DNA of 64,000 nt from Lachnospiraceae bacterium GAM79 (GTDB lineage Bacteria; Bacillota; Clostridia; Lachnospirales; Lachnospiraceae): assembly GCA_003584705.1 (NCBI GenBank), contig AP018536.1:310001-374000 (forward strand), given 5' to 3'. The position numbers and the translations under genes are program-made. How positions within the stretch are numbered: the stretch's first letter is position 1; every line of letters starts with the position of its first letter. Shown here in pieces: positions 1 to 8,390 of the stretch. The notes below the pieces were generated by a model. It was given only the letters and a program-made list of their open reading frames with translations. It did no database searches and was not told where the DNA came from.

Positions 1-2
1 AT

Positions 3-1352
3 GTCCCTGGAGCATTCAGCTCCGCAAATGGAGAAGATTTCCGGGCGGTCATCGAGGAGATTGTCCATATCAAGGACAGTACCTGTCATGTGCCTCGACC
101 TGACACCGGGCGCTGGGAATCTGCTGGGGCTGCCATTTTGGGAGATCAATTCAGCCTGGCTTGGAGAGTCTTGGATGCTCAATACTGGGGAGTCGCCCAG
201 CGCCGCCGTAGAATCTTCCTTGTCGCAGATTTTGGAGGACTCACCGCACCAAAGATATTATTTGAGCAAGAACGCCTGCTTGGGGATCCTGCGGAGGGCC
301 AAGGTCAGGGGAAAGGAGTTACCACCACAGCTGGAAATAGCTCTGCGGATTCAGGCGGGAGTAGAGTAGCAGAGGAAAAAGAGGTGGATATTTTTGCGTT
401 TCATATTAATCAGAGGGAAGAAACGATCAACCTCAACGGAATATCCGGAGCTTTGATGGCAACGACCAATATGCAGATGCAGACCTTTGTGGCAGAGGGG
501 ATGAGGAAGTTTGAAAGTGCAGAAAAAGAAGAAGAGTGTCTGAGCCTCAATGACCAAGGAGGAGAGCGTATGGATGTTTCGGTCGATGTAACAGCAACCC
601 TGCGGGCAGGGATGAGTGGTCATCCGCCTCTGGTGATGGGCATCCAGCAGGGGGGTGCTGGGACAGAGAAAACTCCGGATCCAGCTCTTACAGAGGAGGC
701 AGAAACCGGCGGGAACAATCAGCAGATTCTGTTTGAGAATCACGGGATTGATGCCAGATATACAGGTCCGCATGAGGTGGCCCCTACCATGTCAGACCGG
801 TATGGAACAGGAGGAAACAATGTCCCACTGGTCTCAGATATGCCGGAGAGTTATTGTATTGCCGGAAATATCATTGATCGAGAAGTACAAAATGGAGGAA
901 ATGGTCTGGGATGCCAGCCGGATATATCCTATACTCTTACGAGTGCAGACCGTCATGCAGTGTTCAGCCGCCAGAGAAGTGATGAATTTCTGCAAAATCG
1001 GGTAACAGCGACTCAGAGCGCCAGACAGCATAAGGATGCTACGGATCTGGTGTGTGAGCCGTATCAGAATACGGTAGGAACCATTGGATATACAGATCAT
1101 AAGGGGATTAATAATCAATATGTCAGCGAAGATAAATGTATTGTTGAGAACCGGAGACTGATCCGGAGGCTGACGCCTTTGGAGTGTGAACGGTTACAGG
1201 GTTTTCCGGATCACTGGACAGATATCCCTGGTGCCTCGGATAGTGCCCGTTACAAAGCTCTTGGGAATAGCGTAGCGATACCGTGTGTGGATTTTGTTCT
1301 CCGTGGTATCGCTTATTTTTTGCGGAAGATGAAGGAGGAGAAAGAACCATAA
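3..1352 (+). CDS. C5 cytosine DNA methyltransferase, 5' truncated by window edge
   Basis: Carboxy-terminal ~449 residues of a DNA (cytosine-5)-methyltransferase, which transfers methyl from S-adenosylmethionine to cytosine in a specific site. The frame is open from base 3, so the start lies left of the window; the first residues, VPGAFSS, follow on from the ENV motif (motif VI). QRRRRIFLVA near residue 66 is motif VIII. LTPLECERLQGFPD near residue 388 and ALGNSVA near 418 are motifs IX and X. The ~300 residues between VIII and IX are the target recognition region, unusually long as in phage and ICE enzymes. The catalytic PCQ motif would lie upstream and is not seen. No restriction enzyme is visible, so it is probably an orphan enzyme that shields the element during transfer. 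The family is clear; the target site cannot be read. Confidence 0.9.
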   Translation, partial: VPGAFSSANGEDFRAVIEEIVHIKDSTCHVPRPDTGRWESAGAAILGDQFSLAWRVLDAQYWGVAQRRRRIFLVADFGGLTAPKILFEQERLLGDPAEGQGQGKGVTTTAGNSSADSGGSRVAEEKEVDIFAFHINQREETINLNGISGALMATTNMQMQTFVAEGMRKFESAEKEEECLSLNDQGGERMDVSVDVTATLRAGMSGHPPLVMGIQQGGAGTEKTPDPALTEEAETGGNNQQILFENHGIDARYTGPHEVAPTMSDRYGTGGNNVPLVSDMPESYCIAGNIIDREVQNGGNGLGCQPDISYTLTSADRHAVFSRQRSDEFLQNRVTATQSARQHKDATDLVCEPYQNTVGTIGYTDHKGINNQYVSEDKCIVENRRLIRRLTPLECERLQGFPDHWTDIPGASDSARYKALGNSVAIPCVDFVLRGIAYFLRKMKEEKEP

Positions 1353-1462
1353 GATTGGTAGTTCTGCTTCCGTTTTCAGGTAATCTTTGTTGGGTATCGT
1401 CATAGCTATCTCATCTCTTTATGGATATACTTGGCTTGTAAAAACGAGGAAAGGAGAGTCAA

Positions 1463-1813
1463 ATGGAAGAGCGTAAGAAAAATTTATGCGCCATGATTCC
1501 AGAATCCCTGCATAAGAAAGTGCGGGAAGAACAGGAAGAATGGGGAATCAAGCTGAACGAGTATATGGAACGGATTCTAAAAGACCACTTTGAGAAGGGA
1601 GAAAGAGAGATGGCAAACGGAACCAGGACATTGGCATTTCAGGTATCAGAGGAGTTTTTTCAGAGGTTAAAAAAATACCTCAAAAAGACAGGACAGAGCC
1701 AGAAAGAATTTGTGATCGGACTGATTGAAGATGTACTTTCGCAGGAAGAACATTTAGTATCTGGAGAGATGCAGGAGACAGAGGGAAAGGCAGAACTTGA
1801 GGAAACTGAATAA
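1463..1813 (+). CDS. Small ribbon-helix-helix-like ICE protein
   Basis: 116 residues. Two similar stretches each look like a strand followed by two helices: LCAMIPESLHKKVREEQEEW near residue 8 and TLAFQVSEEFFQRLKKYLKK near residue 52. This suggests two tandem ribbon-helix-helix units, a DNA-binding fold common in ICE accessory proteins. The tail is glutamate-rich. GGAAAGGAGAG lies just upstream of the ATG. It sits alone before a strong hairpin, ahead of the mating-pore operon, so a role in regulating or processing the element is possible but inferred. I do not recognise a named family. Confidence 0.6.
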   Translation: MEERKKNLCAMIPESLHKKVREEQEEWGIKLNEYMERILKDHFEKGEREMANGTRTLAFQVSEEFFQRLKKYLKKTGQSQKEFVIGLIEDVLSQEEHLVSGEMQETEGKAELEETE

Positions 1814-1830
1814 GAGGAAGGATCGAACAT

Positions 1831-1870
1831 ACCGCCGGCAGAGCTTCATCATGCCGGCGGTTATTATTTG
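1831..1870 (+). terminator. Strong GC hairpin followed by a T-rich tract
   Basis: ACCGCCGGCA (1831-1840) pairs with TGCCGGCGGT (1852-1861) around an 11-base loop and is followed by TTATTATTT. It would end or attenuate transcription between the ribbon-helix-helix gene and the mating-pore operon. Confidence 0.7.
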
Positions 1871-1881
1871 GAGGTGATCGG

Positions 1882-2142
1882 TTGTATATTTATCCGGACC
1901 ATTTGAAATCAAAAGCAACACTTTGGTTATGGCAGCTTCGGGACATTGGGATTCTTGGTATTTGCGGATTGGTCTCCATTTTAGCAGCTACGCAGGCGGG
2001 ATTTATGTTCCCTTGTGTTCTGACAGGGGTATATGGATTTCTGACGATCCGCTCCCACGATACCAGCATTCTGGATTTTATCCGGTATGCCTGTGCGTAT
2101 TTTTTTATGCGTCAGCAATTTTTTGAGTGGAGGTATGAATGA
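1882..2142 (+). CDS. PrgI/VirB3-like mating-pore membrane protein
   Basis: 86 residues, starting at TTG with GGAGGTGAT seven bases upstream. Two hydrophobic segments (about residues 22-40 and 42-57) followed by a conserved-looking end resemble the PrgI family, the Gram-positive counterpart of VirB3, an inner component of the type IV secretion channel. Its position directly before the VirB4 genes fits the usual PrgI-VirB4 order. It overlaps the next gene by four bases, suggesting translational coupling. Family assignment rests on size, topology and position more than on a signature motif. Confidence 0.7.
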   Translation: MYIYPDHLKSKATLWLWQLRDIGILGICGLVSILAATQAGFMFPCVLTGVYGFLTIRSHDTSILDFIRYACAYFFMRQQFFEWRYE

Positions 2143-2738
2143 GCAGGGAGAAAAGAAAAGCGAAAAAAGAGGCAGAGAAGCGCCTCTCCACACGGCAGTT
2201 CATTGGTGCAAAGGAGATTACAGACTACAGTCTGGTGACCTACGGACAGGGGGAGCTGGTGTATTTTATTGTAAAACCAACGAATATTTCTGTTTTGTCC
2301 GAATCTAGTGTCGGGGCAAGAATCTATGCTCTTATGACTGTACTAAAAGGAGTGGCAGAGATTGAGATGCTGTGTCTAAACAGCAGGGAAAGCTTTGAAG
2401 ACAACAAGCGGTTTCTGAAAAGTCAGATGGAACAGGAAGAGAATCCAGTCATACGCCATCTTTTGGAACAGGATCAGACCCATCTGGACCGGATTCAGGT
2501 GCAGATGGCGACAGCCCGTGAATTTCTGATTATGCTGCGGTTAAAAGATGAAAAGGAATCGGATATTTTTCCGTACCTTTCCAGGATTGAAAAATCCCTG
2601 AAGGAACAGAGTTTTTCTGTTAAACGGGCAGATAAAGAGGATATCAAACGTATCCTGGCTGTTTACTATGAGCAGAACGTGACCACAGAGAAGTTTGAAG
2701 ACTTTGACGGGGAGCGGTGGATCATACCAGAGATTTAG
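2139..2738 (+). CDS. Conserved conjugation protein between PrgI and VirB4
   Basis: 199 residues with a basic start (REKRKAKKEAEKR) and no membrane segment. The middle has mixed strands and helices, for example LVTYGQGELVYFIVKPTNIS near residue 31, which resembles the amino-terminal region that precedes the ATPase domain in full-length VirB4/TraC proteins. The following VirB4 is 609 residues, rather short for the family, so this may be a separately encoded amino-terminal part. That is inference; clostridial ICEs often carry such a protein at this place. The ATG overlaps the end of the PrgI gene by four bases. Confidence 0.65.
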   Translation: MSREKRKAKKEAEKRLSTRQFIGAKEITDYSLVTYGQGELVYFIVKPTNISVLSESSVGARIYALMTVLKGVAEIEMLCLNSRESFEDNKRFLKSQMEQEENPVIRHLLEQDQTHLDRIQVQMATAREFLIMLRLKDEKESDIFPYLSRIEKSLKEQSFSVKRADKEDIKRILAVYYEQNVTTEKFEDFDGERWIIPEI

Positions 2739-2755
2739 AGTGAGGAGGAGATGAC

Positions 2756-4585
2756 TTGAAAAAAGGAAGAACAGCAGTTGATGACAGGGAAGATAATGTG
2801 CGTATCCAGGAATTTCTGGATATGATTGCCCCGTCTGTCATTAAATTTGAAACAGATCATTTTATTTGTGGTAACACCTATCGTTGTGTCTGGGCACTGC
2901 GGGAGTACCCGACTGCTACGGAAGAGCAGGCAATTCTCTCACATTTAGGGGAGAAAGATGGTGTAACCTTGCGGATCTATACCCGTCATGTGACACCCGT
3001 TGAGGAGCGGAAGATCATCAGTAATGCAGCCAACAAAAACCGGATGGATCGGAGCAATACCAGTGATTTACAGCAGACTGTTTTGGCTGAAAGTAATTTA
3101 CAGGATGTAACTACCATCGTAGCCCAGATGCACCGCAACCGAGAACCCCTCCTCCATACGGCAGTATATCTGGAGTTGTGTGCCCATGATCTGGAGCATT
3201 TGAAGCTTCTTCAAACAGAAGTACTAACGGAACTGATCCGGTCAAAATTGAATGTAGACCGACTGATCCTCCGTCAACAACAGGGGTTCCGGTGTGTAAT
3301 GCCAAGCGGTTATAACCTGTTTAAGGATCAGTTTGAGAGAGTGCTTCCGGCCAGCAGTGTGGCGAATCTGTATCCCTTTAACTATTCAGGAAAGACGGAT
3401 CCTCATGGGTTCTATATTGGGAGAGATAAATTTGGAAGTAATGTACTGGTGGATTTTAACCGGAGAGCAGATGATAAGACGAATGCCAATATCCTGATTC
3501 TGGGAAACAGTGGACAGGGAAAAAGCTATCTGCTTAAATTGCTGCTGACAAATTTAAGAGAGTCCGGAATGCATATCTGCGCTCTGGATCCGGAAATGGA
3601 GTATGAAGATCTGACCAATAATCTGGGAGGGTGTTTTATCGACTTAATGGGCGGGGAGTTTATTATCAACCCTCTGGAACCGAAAACCTGGGACGAAGCA
3701 GGAAGCCCGGAGGATCTGGATGCACCTCAGACCTTTCGCATCCGGTCCAGATTATCCCAGCATATCAGTTTCTTAAAGGACTTTTTCCGAAGCTACAAGG
3801 ATTTTTCCGACAGGGAAATCGATGTGATTGAGATCATGCTACAGAAGTTATATACCAGATGGGGGATTACAGACGAAAGTGATTTTGAATGCCTAGCTGC
3901 GGAGGATTACCCAGTTCTCTCCGATCTTTATGCGTTCATTGAGGAAGAATATCAGGGATTTGACGAAAACAGAAGACAGCTTTATACAGCAGAAATGCTT
4001 CAGAGTATTCTTCTTGGGCTGAATTCTATGTGTGTGGGAGCTGAGAGCAAGTTCTTTAACGGACATACCAATATTACCGATGACAGCTTTATTACTTTTG
4101 GGGTAAAAGGGCTTTTGCAGGCCAGCAGGAATTTAAAAGATGCTCTGCTCTTTAATGTGCTTTCCTTTATGAGCGATGAGCTGTTGACGCAGGGCAATAC
4201 GGCAGCAAGTCTGGATGAGTTCTATCTGTTCCTCTCCAACTTAACTGCTGTGGAGTATGTCCGGAACTTTATGAAGCGTGTGCGAAAGAAAGATTCGGCA
4301 GTTATCATAGCCAGCCAGAACCTGGAAGATTTTAATCTGGATGGAGTGAAAGAATATACAAAGCCACTGTTTTCCATTCCGACCCATCAGTTCCTGTTCA
4401 ATGCTGGAAGCATTGATGCCAAATTTTATACGGATACCCTGCAGCTGGAGGATAGTGAGTATAACCTGATCCGCTATCCGCAGCGGGGAGTATGCCTGTA
4501 TAAATGTGGAAATGAGCGGTACAACCTGATGGTCCATGCACCGGAGCATAAGGCGAAGCTATTCGGAAAGGCGGGAGGACGCTAA
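2756..4585 (+). CDS. VirB4-like conjugation ATPase
   Basis: 609 residues, starting at TTG with GAGGAGGAG upstream. This is the AAA+ motor of the type IV secretion system, working at the membrane to build the channel and drive DNA transfer. Walker A GNSGQGKS lies at about residues 250-257. SLDEFYLFLS at about 484 serves as Walker B, followed by the arginine-rich VRNFMKRVRKKDS and IIASQN, as in VirB4/TraC proteins. The amino-terminal third is the VirB4 pre-ATPase region. It lies 17 bases after the preceding conjugation gene in the same operon. High confidence in family. Confidence 0.93.
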   Translation: MKKGRTAVDDREDNVRIQEFLDMIAPSVIKFETDHFICGNTYRCVWALREYPTATEEQAILSHLGEKDGVTLRIYTRHVTPVEERKIISNAANKNRMDRSNTSDLQQTVLAESNLQDVTTIVAQMHRNREPLLHTAVYLELCAHDLEHLKLLQTEVLTELIRSKLNVDRLILRQQQGFRCVMPSGYNLFKDQFERVLPASSVANLYPFNYSGKTDPHGFYIGRDKFGSNVLVDFNRRADDKTNANILILGNSGQGKSYLLKLLLTNLRESGMHICALDPEMEYEDLTNNLGGCFIDLMGGEFIINPLEPKTWDEAGSPEDLDAPQTFRIRSRLSQHISFLKDFFRSYKDFSDREIDVIEIMLQKLYTRWGITDESDFECLAAEDYPVLSDLYAFIEEEYQGFDENRRQLYTAEMLQSILLGLNSMCVGAESKFFNGHTNITDDSFITFGVKGLLQASRNLKDALLFNVLSFMSDELLTQGNTAASLDEFYLFLSNLTAVEYVRNFMKRVRKKDSAVIIASQNLEDFNLDGVKEYTKPLFSIPTHQFLFNAGSIDAKFYTDTLQLEDSEYNLIRYPQRGVCLYKCGNERYNLMVHAPEHKAKLFGKAGGR

Positions 4586-4600
4586 AAGGAGAGGCTGTGA

Positions 4601-5644
4601 ATGGAGTTAAAGGAGCAGAAATTCGGCATTGAGATTGAGATGACCGGCATCACCCGTGCGAAAGCGGCAGAAGTAACAGCAGGGTATTTTGGGACCAGAG
4701 TGAAATATCTGGGAACCTATTATGACACTTATGCAGCCATTGACACAGAAGGGCGTCAATGGAAGTTTATGAGTGACAGCAGCATAACTGCACAGCAGAA
4801 ATTGAATGGAAGAAAGATAAGTGCGGGAAGAGAATACCAGACGGAGATGGTAAGTCCCATCTGTCGTTATGAGGATATTGTGACGATTCAGGAAATCATC
4901 CGAAAGCTGAAAGAATACGGTGCCCTGACGAACGGAAGCTGCGGGATCCATGTGCATATCAATGCGGAACCGTTTGATGCCAGAACCCTCCGAAATATTA
5001 CCAATATCATGGCATCCAAGGAAGATCTGATTTATAAAGCCCTGGGAGTGTCTGTGGAGCGGCAGCACCAATGGTGCCAGCCAGTGGAACAGAGGTTTTT
5101 GGAGGAGTTAAATCGGAGAAAGCCAAGAAGCATGGAAGCTGTAGAGCGAATCTGGTACAACGGAGAGAGCCGGAGGAATGCACATTATGATGATAGCCGC
5201 TATCATTGTCTGAACCTTCATTCTGTTTTTCAGAAAGGAACTGTGGAATTTCGTCTGTTCAATGGGACGCTTCATGCAGGCAAGATTAAGGCCTATATCC
5301 AGTTTTGTCTGGCGATTGGCGCCCAAGCGCTGAATCAGTCCTGCGCTAGCAGAAGAAAAACTCAGACCAGCAATGAGAAGTATACATTCCGCACCTGGCT
5401 TTTACGGCTGGGATTAAATGGAGAGGAATTCGCCACAGCTCGTCAGCATCTGCTGGCAAATCTGCCGGGCTGTATTGCCTGGAAGGATCCGGCTCAGGCG
5501 GAAGCACAAAAGGAAAGAATGCGACAGAAGCGGGAGAAGGAATTGGCAGAACGGATCCAGAGACAGGAAACCATTCATCCAATTGAGGAATTAGAATCAG
5601 CTGGGGAAGCACAGGAATCCCCGGCTTTTTGTATGCGAATGTGA
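4601..5644 (+). CDS. Amidoligase-family enzyme (GCS-like fold)
   Basis: 347 residues. KFGIEIEMTGI at the start, EYQTEMVSPICRY near residue 80, GSCGIHVHINAEPFD near 111, and RYHCLNLHSVFQKGTVEFRL near 200 match the amidoligase family, relatives of glutamate-cysteine ligase that use ATP to join a carboxylate to an amine. The acidic residues of EIE and the HVHIN and EFRLFNGT motifs are those expected to bind metal and ATP. The known family is thought to make small peptides or modify proteins; the substrate here is unknown. It lies 15 bases after VirB4 and immediately before a gamma-glutamylcyclotransferase, a pairing known for this family and one that suggests making and removing a gamma-glutamyl-type bond. 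Confidence 0.85.
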   Translation: MELKEQKFGIEIEMTGITRAKAAEVTAGYFGTRVKYLGTYYDTYAAIDTEGRQWKFMSDSSITAQQKLNGRKISAGREYQTEMVSPICRYEDIVTIQEIIRKLKEYGALTNGSCGIHVHINAEPFDARTLRNITNIMASKEDLIYKALGVSVERQHQWCQPVEQRFLEELNRRKPRSMEAVERIWYNGESRRNAHYDDSRYHCLNLHSVFQKGTVEFRLFNGTLHAGKIKAYIQFCLAIGAQALNQSCASRRKTQTSNEKYTFRTWLLRLGLNGEEFATARQHLLANLPGCIAWKDPAQAEAQKERMRQKREKELAERIQRQETIHPIEELESAGEAQESPAFCMRM

Positions 5645-5658
5645 CAGGAGGAAGCAAA

Positions 5659-6171
5659 TTGAAAGGAAAACAAAGACTTTATATTGCCTATGGGAGCAAT
5701 CTGAATCTGGAGCAGATGGCATTTCGTTGTCCGACTGCGAAGGTAGTAGGAAAGAGTGAGTTAAAAGATTATGAACTGTTATTTCGGGGAGGTCGCAGGG
5801 GAGCTGTGGCAACCGTAGAACCTAAAGAAGGGAGTACTGTGCCGGTGCTAATCTGGGAGATCCAAAACAGAGATGAGGTATCGCTGGATCTTTATGAAGG
5901 GTATCCCAATTTGTACGGGAAGCAGATGCTGGAGGTTGAGCTGGATGGAAAAACTGTTCCGGCCATGGTTTATGTGATGACACCAGGGCATTCATTTGGA
6001 ATTCCCTCTGACCATTATGCCAATGTAATCTGGCAAGGGTACGAAACGGCAGGGTTTGAAACCCAGTTTCTGGAGGACGCAATCGAACATGCTTATCAGC
6101 TTGTACAGAAACAGGAAAGAGAGGGAGACTTCTATCAGCAGAGCCTGTTTCATATGGGGGGGGGGCTATGA
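5659..6171 (+). CDS. Gamma-glutamylcyclotransferase-like (AIG2/GGCT) protein
   Basis: 170 residues. RLYIAYGSNLNLEQM at the start is the GGCT signature loop (YGSNL), and SLDLYEGYPNLYGK near residue 75 contains the glutamate expected to act as catalyst. These enzymes release gamma-glutamyl groups as 5-oxoproline. The open frame extends further upstream, but TTG at 5659 follows AGGAGGAAGC at the right distance. It probably reverses or trims the product of the amidoligase next door. The last codons lie in a run of ten G bases (6156-6165), which could slip; the effect would be limited to the last residues. Confidence 0.82.
   Translation: MKGKQRLYIAYGSNLNLEQMAFRCPTAKVVGKSELKDYELLFRGGRRGAVATVEPKEGSTVPVLIWEIQNRDEVSLDLYEGYPNLYGKQMLEVELDGKTVPAMVYVMTPGHSFGIPSDHYANVIWQGYETAGFETQFLEDAIEHAYQLVQKQEREGDFYQQSLFHMGGGL
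6156..6165 (+). repeat. Run of ten G bases at the 3' end of the cyclotransferase gene
   Basis: Ten consecutive G inside the codons for the Gly-Gly-Gly-Leu end of the protein. Such tracts are prone to length change during replication or sequencing. The ATG of the next gene is 73 bases downstream, so slippage would alter only the tail. Confidence 0.9.
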
Positions 6172-6237
6172 TGGAATGAAATAAATCCTGATGCGTCAGA
6201 TGAATATCTCGATAAAAAGTGTGGAAGGAGTGATTTT

Positions 6238-7263
6238 ATGGCCGTCTCAGCTGCCGCTGTGACAGCAAAACTGGTAGCGCTTACCCTATCTGACTGGAAT
6301 GGGCGGACTGTGGTTTTTTCTGTTATTGCAGCATTAGTGACCCCTGTTATTTTAATTGTCACCATGATTATGTGCACGCTTTCTGGGACTGTAGACCATA
6401 ACATTTCTGCTGTCCAGCTGTCCTTTCATGGAGGGTATTTGTCCTCAAAGGTGCCTGCAGAGTATCGGATGTACATCGAAAATATGCAGGACAGTTTTGA
6501 AAAACTGGATGGGGTGTTAAATGAAATCAATGGTATGGCAGAAGCCGAAGAAGTAGATCCCTACCAGGTAAAAGCGATTTTTTATGCCCTGTTTTTTGGT
6601 AAGGAGCACCCTCGGATGGATGAGGGGGACTATCGGGCATTCGCAGATTGTTTTGCAGAGTATGAGGAGAGGGAGGGTGAAGAGGGAGAAACCTATACAG
6701 TTGCAATTCCAATCCAAAGCCTGAATCTGGTCTACGGAAATCTTGCTGCAGAATTAAACCAGGAGGTTTCTCTGGAAGATAAAACGAATGTACAGCGCAT
6801 CTATATGCTGGCAAAATACGGTGTGAGTGTACCAGGTGGAAATGGTCTTCCTCCAGGACAGGCTATGGGAGATGGGAGTTTTTCCGCGCTGATGGCAGAG
6901 GCAACCCGTTATATTGGTTATCCCTATGTATGGGGCGGTAGTTCTCCAGATACCAGTTTCGACTGCAGTGGATATATCTGTTGGGTCTACACGAGATCCG
7001 GGGTGTATCACCTTTCCCGAACAACAGCTCAGGGGATTTATGACCAGTGTGCGATTGTGTCAAGAGAGGAAGCTAGACCCGGAGATTTGGTGTTTTTTAC
7101 GGGAACTTATGCATCTGCAGGGGCGGTCAGCCATGTGGGGATTTATGTTGGAGGCTCTAGGATGTTGCATTGTGGTTCGCCTATTGGCTATGCGGACCTT
7201 ACTTCTCCTTACTGGAACAGCCATCTGTATGCTTTTGGAAGGCTGGCAACTATTCCGGAATGA
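6238..7263 (+). CDS. NlpC/P60 cell-wall hydrolase of the conjugation system
   Basis: 341 residues. One membrane segment (residues ~29-49, VFSVIAALVTPVILIVTMIM) anchors an outward domain. From ~220 on lies an NlpC/P60 domain: YPYVWGGSSPDTSFDCSGYI holds the catalytic Cys, SHVGIYVGG the His. The family cuts gamma-D-glutamyl-diaminopimelate bonds in peptidoglycan. Homologues such as the Tn916 Orf14-type proteins open the wall for the mating channel. The middle region (EVDPYQVKAIFYALFFGKEH) is a helical spacer typical of this group. GGAAGGAG lies upstream of the ATG. The gene closes the mating-pore block seen here. Confidence 0.9.
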   Translation: MAVSAAAVTAKLVALTLSDWNGRTVVFSVIAALVTPVILIVTMIMCTLSGTVDHNISAVQLSFHGGYLSSKVPAEYRMYIENMQDSFEKLDGVLNEINGMAEAEEVDPYQVKAIFYALFFGKEHPRMDEGDYRAFADCFAEYEEREGEEGETYTVAIPIQSLNLVYGNLAAELNQEVSLEDKTNVQRIYMLAKYGVSVPGGNGLPPGQAMGDGSFSALMAEATRYIGYPYVWGGSSPDTSFDCSGYICWVYTRSGVYHLSRTTAQGIYDQCAIVSREEARPGDLVFFTGTYASAGAVSHVGIYVGGSRMLHCGSPIGYADLTSPYWNSHLYAFGRLATIPE

Positions 7264-7376
7264 GGCAGCTAAAAATGAAATTTGTGCAGATTTGCCTGGA
7301 CAGTTTATGGATATGTGATATCGACTTTTAGAAAAAAGTTCGGTATTGTGTGTGGCTGAAAGGAGGGAAGTAACCG

Positions 7377-7655
7377 ATGGATGAGATTATGGATCAGTTA
7401 AATCAGGTAATCGAAGAACGAGTTCTGGAGCTGAAGAGAAAAAGTGAAGAGGACAAGGTTCCCGCTTATTGCACAGAGACCAAGGAACATGTCCTCCGCA
7501 CGGATCGAATTCTCAATAGCCTTTCAGAGGATGACCGGCAATGGTTGGATGACCAGCTTATGGCTAAAATGGATATACCGGAACAGGAGCGTCTGAGGTA
7601 TTATAAGGCAGGTCTTGCAGATGCCATTGAACTAATCCACTATTTAAGAACCTGA
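7377..7655 (+). CDS. Small conserved ICE protein of unknown function
   Basis: 92 residues, charged and mostly helical, with no membrane segment. AAAGGAGGGAAG precedes the ATG. The order hydrolase - this gene - DUF6103-like gene - ribbon-helix-helix gene - relaxase suggests a place in the mobilisation block. A perfect GC hairpin follows its stop. I do not recognise a named family. Confidence 0.6.
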   Translation: MDEIMDQLNQVIEERVLELKRKSEEDKVPAYCTETKEHVLRTDRILNSLSEDDRQWLDDQLMAKMDIPEQERLRYYKAGLADAIELIHYLRT

Positions 7656-7668
7656 TGAAACGAGATCG

Positions 7669-7698
7669 GGCGGCTGTGTGAGCAGCCGCCTGATTTGC
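7669..7698 (+). terminator. Perfect GC hairpin, probable terminator
   Basis: GGCGGCTG (7669-7676) pairs exactly with CAGCCGCC (7683-7690) over a six-base loop, followed by the weak T-rich stretch TGATTTGCTTTC. It lies between two short genes, so it may only partly stop transcription. Confidence 0.6.
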
Positions 7699-7723
7699 TT
7701 TCTGAAAGAAAAGGAGATTTGAA

Positions 7724-7987
7724 ATGAGAAATACTACGATCAATGTCAGTTTTAACACAGAAAAATTGGATGCGTTAAAGTTCCACATGGAAAAAAGGGA
7801 CACCGATCTTCAGGGGGAATTAAATGATACAGTACAGAAACTGTATGAAAAATATGTCCCGCAGGCAACCCGTGAATATATTGATGACAAGGTGGCAAGA
7901 GAAATATCCGCCAGAGAACGTACCCGTAGAGCTGATCGGACTGCGAGACGGGAGGAGTCCCAGCTGGAAGAATCAGAAATCGTATGA
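7724..7987 (+). CDS. DUF6103-like small ICE protein
   Basis: 87 residues. TINVSFNTEKLDALKFHMEK, DLQGELNDTVQKLYEKYVPQ and TREYIDDKV form a pattern I associate with DUF6103, small proteins found in clostridial ICEs near the relaxase. The first strand followed by two helices resembles a ribbon-helix-helix protein, so DNA binding at or near the transfer origin is plausible but unproved. The tail is rich in Arg and Glu. AAAGGAG lies before the ATG. The name is from memory and not checked. Confidence 0.65.
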   Translation: MRNTTINVSFNTEKLDALKFHMEKRDTDLQGELNDTVQKLYEKYVPQATREYIDDKVAREISARERTRRADRTARREESQLEESEIV

Positions 7988-8390
7988 TAACCAGAAACAA
8001 GAAAATAGAATCCCCAGTCATCCATGACATCCCCGTGTAGCCCCCTGTGTGCCCCTGTGTCGGGCTTTGGACAGCTAGGTGGCATCGTGGTACCCATACG
8101 AGGATTTTAAGCAGTGTTGGGCAAATGTGAGAGAAGGTTATGGAAACAGCAAGAACACGTGGGGATACGGGATTCTTGAGTGGTTGGCAGGGTCGAAACG
8201 TGTGCAGGTTAAAGGGGGTATGCTGCTTTTGGCAGCCCACCCCTGGAAAACACCGACCGGCAAAGCCGTTCGGGAAATCTGGTTTGAATACTTTTGGAAA
8301 AGGCGGTCGAAAGAATGGTGCTGGATTTTTGAAAGTGGCAGGATTTTGGAGGAAATGAGAGAGATTTTGTGAATACCTGGTAAGGAGGGA
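7988..8390 (+). other. Gene-free stretch, candidate origin of transfer
   Basis: About 400 bases with no convincing gene, flanked by two small DNA-binding-type genes and upstream of the relaxase. It contains C-rich blocks (CCCCCTGTGTGCCCCTGTGT near 8041), the hairpin GCTGCTTTTGGCAGC (near 8223), and CCGACCGGCAAAGCCGTTCGG (near 8252), an interrupted palindrome. Two overlapping open frames here (8079-8372 and 8140-8358) have low-complexity, tryptophan- and glycine-rich products and are probably not genes. Location and palindromes suggest oriT; the nick site cannot be identified. Confidence 0.4.

Noticed and set aside
1..369. 122-codon frame at the left edge
   Set aside because: A different frame of the methyltransferase gene, whose motifs VI and VIII are clear in the frame starting at base 3.
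8079..8372. 97-codon open frame in the candidate oriT
   Set aside because: Two overlapping frames compete, both lack a good ribosome binding site and give Trp/Gly/Lys-rich products without family features; a non-coding transfer origin explains the stretch better.
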